A program made the translations under genes and the position numbers. 64,000 bases of DNA, from NCBI RefSeq assembly GCF_009494395.1, contig NZ_VZCB01000011.1, positions 1 through 64,000 on the forward strand, written 5' to 3'. The DNA comes from Segatella copri (GTDB taxonomy: Bacteria > Bacteroidota > Bacteroidia > Bacteroidales > Bacteroidaceae). This document shows, piece by piece, positions 55,301 to 64,000 of the stretch (its first letter is position 1; the number at the start of each line of letters is the position of its first letter). The notes below the pieces were generated by a model that was not told where the DNA came from, did no database searches, and saw nothing but the letters and a program-made list of their open reading frames with translations.

Positions 55301-58300
55301 AAAAGATATTATTTATAGCACTCTGCATCATACTCTCCGCTCCAACATTCGGAGCGGATGGTAATCATCGTGATTATTCCCCAAAGTCACCAGAGGCAGC
55401 TGCCTTTGACAGAATATCCACCATTCCAGTGGGCAACTATACTGGCAGCTTGGCTTTCTCTATACCAATCTATACATTGGTGAGCGGCGACATCAGCCTG
55501 CCTATCAGCTTGGACTACCAAGGCAATGCCATACGAGTAGACCAAGAGGCTACTTGGGTTGGATTAAATTGGTTACTGAATGCAGGAGGAGCCATCACAA
55601 CGACAACTTCCGCATGCTCTACACAATATGGAGAATCGTTTCAAAAAGATTGGGATTATTTTGCCAACAAACTGTCCATGACATACATTCCCCTGGATGG
55701 TGAGTTTCCACAAATGCGATACAAGATGGATGGATGCCACCCTAATTGGCGAGGTGACCATGGTAAAAATTGGTTTAAGCAGACGCTAGAGATTGAGGGT
55801 AATAAGAACAATGACCTGTCTAGTCAATTGTATCATTTCATCCTAGACAACAAGGCTGGTGAAACTCCCACCTTCCATGCTAATTTCATGGGCAACAGTC
55901 TCTCTTATGTATGGGATAGGATGAAGAATGAGTTCTTCATTACGGGGAAAAATCAGAACTTTCAGATTACTGGATCCATCATCTCACCCACCATCATTGA
56001 TGGAAAAGGAGTAAAATATTCCTTCAACGCAAAGGAGGAGAGTAGTCCAGAGGGATATTTGGTTGACCCAGAAATGGTGTATCAGGATTATACGCTATTT
56101 CTTACAAAAATAGAATCTCCCACAGGACATACCATACAACTCAGATATGTCGACAACGGTACTATAACCTCTGTATATAAAATAACAGAAAACTTATACA
56201 GCCATGAATATCCAGTAAATGCTATTGGTTCGAGCTATCGTGAAGTCAAGCCAGAAGGTTCAAACCTTCTGGATCGTAGCCTCTCACAATTATATCGGAC
56301 AAAAGCTCTTCGTCTCTCGGAAATAGAATCCGACGAAGCATTGGTAAAGTTCATCCCATCCAGTGACTTTCGTAAGGATCTGGATGGGAACAGTCGCAAA
56401 CTGTCAAAGATAGAAATCTACCAAAAGAATGGTTCTCAGAAAAAACTATTGAAGTCCTTTAGTTTCAGCTCCAGTTATTTTTCTAAAGTAACCACTGGAG
56501 GCAACACTGTAAAGGATTTATTTGACAATCTAGGCAACTCGTCCATTTACAACGGATGGTTTGCCTCTGACGACTTTATGTATTATAGACTGCGACTGGA
56601 CAGTTACAGCGAGGAGGATTCGAATGGCAAACAAGTGGCAAAGTACTCGTTTGGCTATAATAACGGGTTGCCTTGTAAGGCTTCCGCAGCCATTGATTAT
56701 TGGGGATATTACAATGGGGAGGAAAACTTCAACGGTCGTTACCACACCCTTCTTCCAAAACATTGGGATGAGTTGACTTCAGACGTAGAAGATGGTTTCC
56801 ATAAAACGGTATATTTTACAGGTGCAGACCGACGTTTCAATGAAAACTGTGCCTCTGCGGGAATGCTCTCTTTCATTACTTATCCGACAGGAGGAACTAC
56901 AAGTATCACTTATGAAGGGCATCGCTTCTCCAACTATAAGTATTTCGACGCTGCAAAGACGACAAGCGGAAAAAGTTTCAAGGATGTGGACATCTATGCC
57001 ACCAATCAAAGCTATGGAAAGGTTAGTGGGGCATCATTAAACGAAAGTACGTTTAATATATCAGAAGAGGGGATATACAAGATGACCCTAAGCTACATGA
57101 TATCCAACCTTGCCGAGCAGCCTTCCTGGCGATATATTCTAAGCAACCCTCTTCAGTTGTATCATTATAGCACCATTTATGACAGAAATGGTCCACATGA
57201 GGTGGTTAGTGCTTGTGATGTGCTGAGCGCAGTTCCAAGCGACACTGTGGGGACAAGAAACATAACAAAATCAAGGACATTAACTCTTTTCCCTGGGAAG
57301 TACAAACTGATGATTGCTGGCGGGGCATCATTAAACATTGGAGTGTGTCCCCAGCAATATTACCAGATAAAAGGCAATATCAAACTAGAAAAATCCACGT
57401 ATACCTCCATCGGTGCAGGCGTGAGGGTAAAGTCCATATCTGAAAATGATGGGAATGGAAACTTTACTACGACAAATTATCGATACACCTATCCTGACTT
57501 AACTTCCTCAGGACGATTGTCAGTCCCAGCCATCTATGCAAGAAGAAAAATCTTGGTCTACCAAAATGAAATGTATCAAGATGCAGGATCGAACCAGATA
57601 AAACCTGCAACAGCTAAAGAAATTCGCTATGCGGAAGTGAGCGGCAGTAATGCAGTTCCAGATGTGCCTGTGGTAGGCTACGAGAGGGTCACCGTCAAAC
57701 AGGAAAGCAATGGAACGACAAATGGTAAAGAGGTTTTTACTTACAGAAACAGACCTTGGGACACCAACATGCTTACCTATTGCCGTCAAGTGCCCGACCC
57801 AAGAAATGGCATGTTGCTTTCTGATAGCGTGTTTGATTCCAAGGGAAAACTTATCAAGACAACAGACAACAGTTATAAGTGGAGATGTGTTGACTCCCGA
57901 CTTCTAAGTGCGGTCATCGAGAACATCTACAGCGGACCAAACGAGGTTACTGGTGGAAATGCTTTGGCGTCAGAAAATGCATACGCTGATGCCTTAGGAG
58001 GAGGGTGCATGCAAATATATCTATATCCATCGGTCCAGTTCGCCTTGGTTTCTTCCAATTCCAGCCAGAAAGAGTATCATGGTGATAACTGTGTTACCAT
58101 AAAAACTAGTACCCAGTATGGACAGACCAACACCTTGGACTCCATCTCGGTCCAGAGCCAGTCTGAGACAGGAACAACTGTCACAACAGAAACTTTCTAT
58201 CCCCAGAATGCTCTTTCCCAAGCCAATATGAAGACTTTGGCAGACAAGCACATCACCGAGATTCCCATAGAATGTCTGACATCAATATCAAATGAGGATG

Positions 58301-58857
58301 GCACTTACGTCATCGACTCCCAACGATATTTATATGACAACAATGGCAATATTATCACGGAATACTCGTTAGATACAGAAAGATCCATAACTAGGAGTTC
58401 GTTTAGTCTGTTAAAGGACAACTATGCCTTCTCCTCATTCAAAGCCAACGCTGAGTTTTCTTACAATTCATCAGGAAAACCTCGTGTGGTAAAGGAAAAC
58501 AACTGCGATGTGGTCACCTATATATGGGGGTATTACAGCAATTACCCCATTGCCGTGATAAGAGGTGCAGACTACCCTGTGGTAAGGGACCTTCTTGGAG
58601 GGGACTCTGCTGTAAAAGCATTGGAAACGGCTCCATCTCCAACGATAAGCGCAAGGGAATTACACAGCAAATTATCCAAGTTGGCAGGCTGCTGCGTATC
58701 AACCTACAGTTTCAATCCACAAATAGGGATGGTTGAGATGATTTCTCCAAATGGAGAATCTACGACATATACCTATGACGCTTTCAGCAGATTAGCTGCC
58801 ATCAAGGATCATAACGGCATTGTGTCCTCATCATTCAAATACAACTACAAACAATAA
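55297..58857 (+). CDS. Gene A: secreted RHS-related shell protein, N-terminal half
   Basis: The 1186-residue product has a signal peptide (ILFIALCIILSAPTFGA). Its N-terminal domain is common in Bacteroidota RHS-like proteins: SPEAAAFD, IPVGNYTGSLAFSIPIYTL, then a WVGLNWLLNAGGAIT block near residue 90. Beta-rich sequence follows, and the end has YD-repeat-like motifs (TYTYDAFSRLAAIKDHNG). It probably forms part of a cocoon-like shell for the toxin carried by B. It overlaps X3 by 4 nt, and B starts 7 nt after its stop. It has GC content nearer the chromosome than the X genes. The separation into two ORFs is a usual layout in this phylum, not a frameshift, because B has its own signal peptide. 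Confidence 0.8.
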   Translation: MKKILFIALCIILSAPTFGADGNHRDYSPKSPEAAAFDRISTIPVGNYTGSLAFSIPIYTLVSGDISLPISLDYQGNAIRVDQEATWVGLNWLLNAGGAITTTTSACSTQYGESFQKDWDYFANKLSMTYIPLDGEFPQMRYKMDGCHPNWRGDHGKNWFKQTLEIEGNKNNDLSSQLYHFILDNKAGETPTFHANFMGNSLSYVWDRMKNEFFITGKNQNFQITGSIISPTIIDGKGVKYSFNAKEESSPEGYLVDPEMVYQDYTLFLTKIESPTGHTIQLRYVDNGTITSVYKITENLYSHEYPVNAIGSSYREVKPEGSNLLDRSLSQLYRTKALRLSEIESDEALVKFIPSSDFRKDLDGNSRKLSKIEIYQKNGSQKKLLKSFSFSSSYFSKVTTGGNTVKDLFDNLGNSSIYNGWFASDDFMYYRLRLDSYSEEDSNGKQVAKYSFGYNNGLPCKASAAIDYWGYYNGEENFNGRYHTLLPKHWDELTSDVEDGFHKTVYFTGADRRFNENCASAGMLSFITYPTGGTTSITYEGHRFSNYKYFDAAKTTSGKSFKDVDIYATNQSYGKVSGASLNESTFNISEEGIYKMTLSYMISNLAEQPSWRYILSNPLQLYHYSTIYDRNGPHEVVSACDVLSAVPSDTVGTRNITKSRTLTLFPGKYKLMIAGGASLNIGVCPQQYYQIKGNIKLEKSTYTSIGAGVRVKSISENDGNGNFTTTNYRYTYPDLTSSGRLSVPAIYARRKILVYQNEMYQDAGSNQIKPATAKEIRYAEVSGSNAVPDVPVVGYERVTVKQESNGTTNGKEVFTYRNRPWDTNMLTYCRQVPDPRNGMLLSDSVFDSKGKLIKTTDNSYKWRCVDSRLLSAVIENIYSGPNEVTGGNALASENAYADALGGGCMQIYLYPSVQFALVSSNSSQKEYHGDNCVTIKTSTQYGQTNTLDSISVQSQSETGTTVTTETFYPQNALSQANMKTLADKHITEIPIECLTSISNEDGTYVIDSQRYLYDNNGNIITEYSLDTERSITRSSFSLLKDNYAFSSFKANAEFSYNSSGKPRVVKENNCDVVTYIWGYYSNYPIAVIRGADYPVVRDLLGGDSAVKALETAPSPTISARELHSKLSKLAGCCVSTYSFNPQIGMVEMISPNGESTTYTYDAFSRLAAIKDHNGIVSSSFKYNYKQ

Positions 58858-58864
58858 GCTTATG

Positions 58865-61800
58865 ATGAATAAGATTAACTTTCGATGCTTATTTTTGTTG
58901 ACATGGTTTGCCGCCCTGTCAACAAAGGCCCAAGTGTCTTCAGAGAACTACATTCTGACGACGGAGCGCATCAGCGACACGCAGGTCCTCTCCACCACGG
59001 TATACTATGATGGCTTGGGAAGACCCTTCGAAATGGTGGAGCAAAAGAAGACTCCAGATGGAGCCAACCTGATACATCTCCAAGAATATGATGGACTAGG
59101 ACGTGATTGGAAGACATGGTTGCCTGTCAAGGGCACCGACGATTTCCTCAGCATTTCTGCGGCTCACTCCCAGGGAAATAACCAATACAGGGATAGCCAT
59201 GCCTTCTCTCTAAAAGAATATGATGAAAGCCCACTCAATCGAATAAACACAGTGGAGGGAGTTGGAACTGAGTGGACTAGCCATCCCGTAAAGAAAGACA
59301 ATCTCGTAAACACCTCTAAATATCCGTTGAACTGCAAATACTACCGTGTCTCCATGCAAGGATCGTTGCAAGACAAAGGGTATTATCCTCAGGGTAGGCT
59401 CTACGTTACCAAGATCACTGACGAAAACGGCAATGAGAGTTACGAGTTCAAGAACATCGCTGGCAACGTAATTCTCAAGCGTACCATCTGCTCCATCGAT
59501 GAAGCAGCAGATACCTATTATATATATGATTACCGTGGAAACCTGGCATTTGTGCTTCCTCCCAATTATCAGGAGGAGCCGTCACTTGACCTCTATGCCT
59601 ACCAATATAAATATGATGGGCAGGGGAATTGCACCTGGAAGAAGCTGCCAGGTTGCGAGCCTATCTACATGAAGTATGACCTCAGCGGAAGAATGATATT
59701 CTTGCAGGACGGGAACCTGAGAAAGCAAGGGCTTTGGGAGTTTTATGTCTATGACAAACTTGGACGATTGGCAGTAAAAGGCACTACTGCATCTACAAGT
59801 GATGTCAGTAAAATCCATGTCTATGCGCTATACACGGGGGCAGGCACCCTGGACGGTTACCAACTGAATGGCACTACGATTACCGCCAAGTCCCTGCTCA
59901 TTACCAATTTCTATGATGACTATACTTTCATAGAGAAGCAAAACGCCTCAGAGCAGAGCATTTTGCATCTGAACGCAGCCCAAACATTGGACGCAGCGTT
60001 CCCTTCCAACAGCTCCCTCAATGCAAAGGGATTCTTAACTGGGAAGAAGGTATATACATCAGATGGTACGAATAGACATGAAATCTCCTCTATGTACTAT
60101 GGTTTAAAGGGAAGAGTGGTACAAACACATTCCAGCAACTTGCTTGGAGGAAGTGAACATTTCTACACCTCTTATAACTACATAGGTTCCCCTTTGAAAA
60201 CCAAGCACATTCATAGCGCAAGTGGCAAGAAAGCCATACAGGAATGCTACGAATATGCCTATGATCATGCTGGAAGACAGACTATGGTTAGCTATGCCAT
60301 CAATGGCTCCGCCAACAGAGTTTTATCAACAACAGAATATGACGATTATGGAAGAATCGCCAAACAGACATTATTGGGCAAAGAGTGCATCAACAACTCC
60401 TACAACATCCGGAGTTGGAAGACTGAGATAAGTAGCACGAACTTTACCCAAACGCTTGCCTATAACAAAGCAAATGGCTTTGTTATACCTGGGACCGCAC
60501 AGTACAATGGCAATATATCTGCCATGAGTTGGAAAACGGGAAACAACATAGAGAAAGGCTACAAGTTCTCCTACAACCGTCAGGACATGCTGACCGATGC
60601 CGACTATGAGGAAGGAGAATTCTTATCGGACAACATAGGTCACTATGACGAAAGCCTGTCTTATGACAAGATGGGAAACATCCTGTCATTGATACGCTAC
60701 GGTTTGAGAGACGACAATAAATACGGGCTCATTGACAACCTTAGCTATGGCTACAACGGCAGTCAGCTTACCAAGGTTGATGACACGGTGAGTGGTCCAT
60801 ATTATGCAGGTGCCTTCCACTTTGTGGATGGTACGAAGGAGGCTACGGAGTATAGCTATGATGCCAATGGCAACATGGTGATGGACAAGAACAAGGGGAT
60901 TAGCTCGATATCATACGACATCAACAACTTGCCACAGAAAATATTATATAATGATGGAAGGAAAGCTAGTTACGTATATGATGCTGAGGGAAACAAGCAC
61001 TCCGTTCAATATACACTAACGGCAATGACCAACACATTGCCTCAGATGCCAGTCATGCAATCTGCAGATGCAGCATCAGCAAATGCAGTAAATGGGCAAA
61101 AGGTAATCAACTATTGTGGAAACATCATTTATGATGGTGATGAGACGATTGTGCTAAATGACGTAGGCTATGCCAAGTATGACAAAAGCGGCAACCTTTC
61201 TTTCCATTACTATCTCAAAGACCATCTAGGTGACAACCGTGTCGTTATGAACGAAAGCGGAGCTATCGAACAAATCAACGATTACTACCCTACAGGTGCA
61301 TTGATGGGGAGCAGCACGAATGGCGATGTTCAGAGATACAAATACAATGGTAAGGAACTGGACCGCATGAATGGCTTGGATTGGCACGACTATGGAGTTA
61401 GGAACTATGATGCCGCTCTGGGGATATGGAGAAGCCAGGATAATTTGCAGGAAATACATCCGGACATTGGCAGCTATGTATATGTCTATAATAATCCGAT
61501 GCGCATGGCTGATCCTGATGGACAGGATGGTAGAGACCGCACTATTGGTTGCATAATCGGTGCTGTTACAAACGTCATTCCTTTTTCAGGCGGACTTCGA
61601 GACACCTATACCCCAACGGATCCCGAAGACTACAACTATTCTTTACGACAGTCTGATGATACAGCGAGCAGATTAGGACTTTCATCTACAAACTGGGGTG
61701 GAATTGCAACAGTTTTTGGCAGTGCAGTAGCGGCCGCAGGTACGACTGCCATTGTGGTTACCGCAGGAACAAGTGCGACAGTTGCTGCACCAATAATTGG

Positions 61801-62146
61801 TGTAGGAAAGACTATAACAACGGCAGGCTTGGCTACTAGTATAGCAGGCTATGTCATGATGGCTAACTCCAACAGCAACAAGGCGCAAGGGTACAACAGA
61901 GGAAAGAAAAGCAATGTTTCATCGGGCAACAAGAATTCTCCTCATGCTAATCAAAAAAGAAAGGAGGTTAATCGACAGAAGTATGAACAACTAAAAAAAG
62001 AATATGACAAACTGGAAAAAATGCCCAATAAGACGCCCCAAATCAAAGCTGAGAAAGAACGGCTTGGGAAACAATTAAAACGAGCTCAACAACGAAAAAA
62101 TTATAATGGTGAAAATCATAGTAGAAACCCTAAAGGAAATAGATAG
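58865..62146 (+). CDS. Gene B: DUF6443/RHS-core protein with C-terminal toxin-like domain
   Basis: The 1093-residue product has a signal peptide (CLFLLTWFAALSTKAQ), a DUF6443-type N-terminus (VLSTTVYYDGLGRPFEMVEQ) and many YD/RHS repeats (YDLSGRMIFLQDG, YDKLGRLAVKG). The RHS core ends with YKYNGKELDRMNGLDWHDYG, then YDAALGIWRSQDNL and DPDGQD near residue 895. After the core comes a hydrophobic, alanine/threonine-rich stretch. A basic helical end of about 75 residues follows (QKRKEVNRQKYEQLKKEY), closing with GENHSRNPKG. Core followed by a short variable end is the polymorphic toxin layout. The toxin activity is unknown; the histidine in ENH.R..KG is a candidate active residue. An ATG at 58862 is also possible. 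Confidence 0.82.
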   Translation: MNKINFRCLFLLTWFAALSTKAQVSSENYILTTERISDTQVLSTTVYYDGLGRPFEMVEQKKTPDGANLIHLQEYDGLGRDWKTWLPVKGTDDFLSISAAHSQGNNQYRDSHAFSLKEYDESPLNRINTVEGVGTEWTSHPVKKDNLVNTSKYPLNCKYYRVSMQGSLQDKGYYPQGRLYVTKITDENGNESYEFKNIAGNVILKRTICSIDEAADTYYIYDYRGNLAFVLPPNYQEEPSLDLYAYQYKYDGQGNCTWKKLPGCEPIYMKYDLSGRMIFLQDGNLRKQGLWEFYVYDKLGRLAVKGTTASTSDVSKIHVYALYTGAGTLDGYQLNGTTITAKSLLITNFYDDYTFIEKQNASEQSILHLNAAQTLDAAFPSNSSLNAKGFLTGKKVYTSDGTNRHEISSMYYGLKGRVVQTHSSNLLGGSEHFYTSYNYIGSPLKTKHIHSASGKKAIQECYEYAYDHAGRQTMVSYAINGSANRVLSTTEYDDYGRIAKQTLLGKECINNSYNIRSWKTEISSTNFTQTLAYNKANGFVIPGTAQYNGNISAMSWKTGNNIEKGYKFSYNRQDMLTDADYEEGEFLSDNIGHYDESLSYDKMGNILSLIRYGLRDDNKYGLIDNLSYGYNGSQLTKVDDTVSGPYYAGAFHFVDGTKEATEYSYDANGNMVMDKNKGISSISYDINNLPQKILYNDGRKASYVYDAEGNKHSVQYTLTAMTNTLPQMPVMQSADAASANAVNGQKVINYCGNIIYDGDETIVLNDVGYAKYDKSGNLSFHYYLKDHLGDNRVVMNESGAIEQINDYYPTGALMGSSTNGDVQRYKYNGKELDRMNGLDWHDYGVRNYDAALGIWRSQDNLQEIHPDIGSYVYVYNNPMRMADPDGQDGRDRTIGCIIGAVTNVIPFSGGLRDTYTPTDPEDYNYSLRQSDDTASRLGLSSTNWGGIATVFGSAVAAAGTTAIVVTAGTSATVAAPIIGVGKTITTAGLATSIAGYVMMANSNSNKAQGYNRGKKSNVSSGNKNSPHANQKRKEVNRQKYEQLKKEYDKLEKMPNKTPQIKAEKERLGKQLKRAQQRKNYNGENHSRNPKGNR

Positions 62147-62689
62147 ATGTACATTATATTAATAGATATCAATCAAGGACAAAAAGTCGCATTTTTTTCC
62201 TCGGAAGTAACAGATAAAAAAGAGGCTATTCTTTCTTGTGTTTCTAAAATTAGATTCCCAAGATTAGGAATAAAGAGTATTTCTAAAATAAAAAAATATT
62301 TGATTTACAATCCATATAAACTATACAACATAACAAAATTACTTGGAGTACACAATGTTTATTATATTTCACTTACTATAAATGGAGTAAATATTGATGC
62401 AAATATTATAAAAACGAAAAAAGGCAATACTGATGCTACATATACAATAGTTGCTTATTTTAAGGAAGGAACTTATATTAGCCAAAATAAGAATATAGCC
62501 TCTATTAGTGCAATAAAACATTGGGCAAGATACTTATCTTGGCACTATTATTCTAAAGAAGAACGTGCCGAAATTAGGAAGAACATTTATAATATTAAAG
62601 AATTAAATGAAACTTTAAAAGACTTAGTTTGGAACTTCGAATGTTCCATACTTGGCAACAGTTTAAAAGTATATATTGTGAAGGCATGA
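62147..62689 (+). CDS. X4: putative cognate immunity protein of gene B
   Basis: The 180-residue product begins MYIILIDINQGQKVAFF; its ATG directly follows the stop of B with no gap. Its last 57 residues equal those of X2 almost exactly, while the first 120 are different. It shares with all X proteins the FPR.GIKS-like segment near residue 40 and the ECSILGNSLKVYIVK end. No signal peptide or known domain is seen, so it is probably cytosolic. Position right after the toxin-like end of B makes it the best immunity candidate in the locus. It overlaps a remnant of A by ATGA. Confidence 0.65.
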   Translation: MYIILIDINQGQKVAFFSSEVTDKKEAILSCVSKIRFPRLGIKSISKIKKYLIYNPYKLYNITKLLGVHNVYYISLTINGVNIDANIIKTKKGNTDATYTIVAYFKEGTYISQNKNIASISAIKHWARYLSWHYYSKEERAEIRKNIYNIKELNETLKDLVWNFECSILGNSLKVYIVKA

Positions 62690-62787
62690 AAAAGATATTA
62701 TTTATAGCACTCAGCATCATACTCTCCGCTCCAACATTCGGAGCGGATGGTAATTATAAGAAAACAAAAATATACAAAACGATATAA
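62686..62787 (+). pseudogene. Remnant of the gene A start after X4
   Basis: The frame encodes A's signal peptide and first residues (IALSIILSAPTFGADGN) and then leaves the A sequence at about 62753, stopping after 33 codons. It again shows the X-A junction, with the rest of A replaced by the next gene. Confidence 0.8.
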
Positions 62788-62812
62788 AAAAAAGAGAAAA
62801 ATACTTAGGAAT

Positions 62813-63250
62813 ATGATAGTGATGAACTATAAAATGCTAGTTAAGATTAATAAGCAAACTATTAATTATCCAAGATTAAATAAAAAACTTTCAAAAATCT
62901 TGGATGAAGGAGTAATATGGGTTAACAATTGCTATATTCTGCAATATTTCTATAAAGTGAATCAGCACTATTCTTTAGAAAACTTTGAAGATTATACTGC
63001 ATACGAATGCTTCATGAATGGTTTTCATGTTGAGGATTATTGCGTTGGTAATACAATACAATATGCTTTTAGTTTCACGAATAAATTGGCTAGAATATTA
63101 CAAGGTAAATGTAAATTCAAAATAATACTTTCTGTCAACAACCAAAATTGTTGTCACATTACTTTTCATTCACTTCATAATGAAGAAACGGAATGGGTAG
63201 TTATGGAACAATTGGATTCTTATTCAGAAAGTATCGCTGTTTTTATGTAA
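62813..63250 (+). CDS. Unassigned small protein, possible orphan immunity gene
   Basis: I do not recognise this AT-rich gene. The frame is open from 62747, but that start lies in the A remnant; ATGs at 62813 and 62822 (MNYKMLVKINKQTINYPRL) are more plausible and give about 143-145 residues. The product is cytosolic by sequence and ends with CHITFHSLHNEETEWVVMEQ and an acidic SYSESIAVFM. Its place right after an A remnant suggests that it came in as the immunity gene of another toxin variant. Confidence 0.5.
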   Translation: MIVMNYKMLVKINKQTINYPRLNKKLSKILDEGVIWVNNCYILQYFYKVNQHYSLENFEDYTAYECFMNGFHVEDYCVGNTIQYAFSFTNKLARILQGKCKFKIILSVNNQNCCHITFHSLHNEETEWVVMEQLDSYSESIAVFM

Positions 63251-63402
63251 TCCGCTCAAATAATTGTAGTAAAGCCCTAAAGAATTAGACTGTTTACGTA
63301 TAAGAAAGGCATATTGTTCAAAATGTCTAAATTATAGTAGAACAAATAACAACTATAATGATTTTTTACAACTTTAGCTATTGAATTCAAGAAATAGAGC
63401 TT

Positions 63403-64000
63403 ATGAAGTTAAGATTAATACATACATTATTTTTGTTGTGCATTTATCTAGGAATAAATGCGCAACAGAACATCTGTAATCATACATATCATATAGGAGA
63501 CAAGATTGAGCGTCAGCAAGCCACCTTCAAACATTTTGACCAAAAAGGGGAAGGTGCTATTTGGGACTTGACTGACATCAATTTATCTGACAATGTCTCG
63601 TGGTTGACAATTACCTCCAATCCCCAAGATGAACATGGACTTATAATTAATGGACTCAATACTCGTTATTTTTGTCATCAAAACGAAACTGGCACATATT
63701 TGGATGGTTATGAGAACAACCAATCGAAAATTAGCTACAAACTAACAGACTTGATTGCTCCGCCTAATTTTGTACAGAACAGCATGACAACGGGGTATTT
63801 CAATGGATATGCCATATATTCAGAGTCAATATATTCTCGTATTTATGGAACATATGAATGCCAAGTTGATGGGCTCGGTACAATGTTACTACCATCAGGT
63901 GATACGATTACTGGTGTGACAAGGGTACATATCCAGAAACACACAGGACAACAATATCTCAAAAACATTGAGCATGCAAAGGCCTTACGCTTGTTAGTTG
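63403..64000 (+). CDS. Secreted protein of unknown function, cut by the window end
   Basis: The frame from the ATG at 63403 stays open to the last base (199 codons). It starts with a signal peptide (LRLIHTLFLLCIYLGINAQQ), then NICNHTYHIGDKIERQQATF and a beta-rich, aromatic sequence (AIWDLTDINLSDNVSWLTI). I do not recognise a family with certainty; proteins with this start are often found next to DUF6443/RHS gene pairs in Bacteroidota, which fits here. The 152-nt gap before it (63251-63402) holds no gene that I can see. Confidence 0.6.
   Translation, partial: MKLRLIHTLFLLCIYLGINAQQNICNHTYHIGDKIERQQATFKHFDQKGEGAIWDLTDINLSDNVSWLTITSNPQDEHGLIINGLNTRYFCHQNETGTYLDGYENNQSKISYKLTDLIAPPNFVQNSMTTGYFNGYAIYSESIYSRIYGTYECQVDGLGTMLLPSGDTITGVTRVHIQKHTGQQYLKNIEHAKALRLLV

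Noticed and set aside
55297..62146. Genes A and B as one RHS gene split by a frameshift
   Set aside because: B has its own signal peptide and DUF6443-type start, and A ends naturally with its own stop 7 nt before, so two separate proteins are intended.

Overview
The window looks like chromosomal DNA from a Bacteroidota gut or oral anaerobe, most like Segatella/Prevotella (S. copri-like). This is an inference from gene content: a SusC/SusD pair, the type 9 secretion protein SprA, type III glutamine synthetase, both LL-DAP aminotransferase and meso-DAP dehydrogenase, DUF6443/RHS gene pairs, and Bacteroidota promoters (TTTG, about 20 bp, TAnnTTTG). I saw no rRNA, tRNA or CRISPR repeat array.

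Layout. (1) 1-6212, minus strand: part of a type I-C CRISPR-Cas operon. Transcription order is XRE-ImmA/IrrE regulator, cas3, a BRO-N/DinD-like gene, cas5c, cas8c. The genes are 2-13 nt apart or overlap by 4 nt. cas8c loses its normal C-terminus at the left edge, and the remaining cas genes are not in the window. (2) 6.4-9.8 kb: a secreted GH5 mannanase, then glnK-amtB. (3) 10-14.9 kb, plus strand: dapF, dapL, glnN, i.e. nitrogen assimilation and lysine/peptidoglycan precursors. (4) 15-33 kb: housekeeping and envelope genes: an AAA/PD-(D/E)XK protein, ZIP transporter, enolase, thioredoxin lipoprotein, alpha/beta hydrolase, SIMPL protein, alanine dehydrogenase, NhaC antiporter, rubrerythrin, secreted nuclease, MutY, MscS channel, PBP4-type carboxypeptidase, PH-domain membrane protein, NadB. 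(5) 33-42.6 kb: sprA with ruvA, then ddh. (6) 42.7-51 kb: a susC-susD pair without enzymes beside it, a UPF0597/CyuA-type protein and a secreted C1 aminopeptidase. (7) 51.1-64 kb, plus strand: an accessory locus built around a split RHS-type secreted protein (genes called A and B here) and four copies of a small AT-rich gene family (called X).

The accessory locus is the most unusual part. The intact unit is X3-A-B-X4. X3 overlaps A by ATGA, B starts 7 nt after A, and X4 starts on the base after B's stop codon. B carries an RHS core followed by a short basic C-terminal domain ending in an ENH.R..KG motif, so B has the layout of a polymorphic toxin and X the position of its immunity gene. Three further toxin tails survive as scraps, each directly in front of an X gene, and every X gene is followed by the first codons of A. 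The locus therefore records repeated loss of A+B while the immunity-like genes were kept. The X genes are also mosaics: their 5' parts differ, while their 3' ends fall into two near-identical classes. Two IS remnants and further unassigned small genes, possibly immunity genes, lie in the same stretch.

The second unusual point is the phage-like regulatory pair (XRE-ImmA protease and BRO/DinD) built into the cas operon. All functions are read from motifs and context; no database search was possible.
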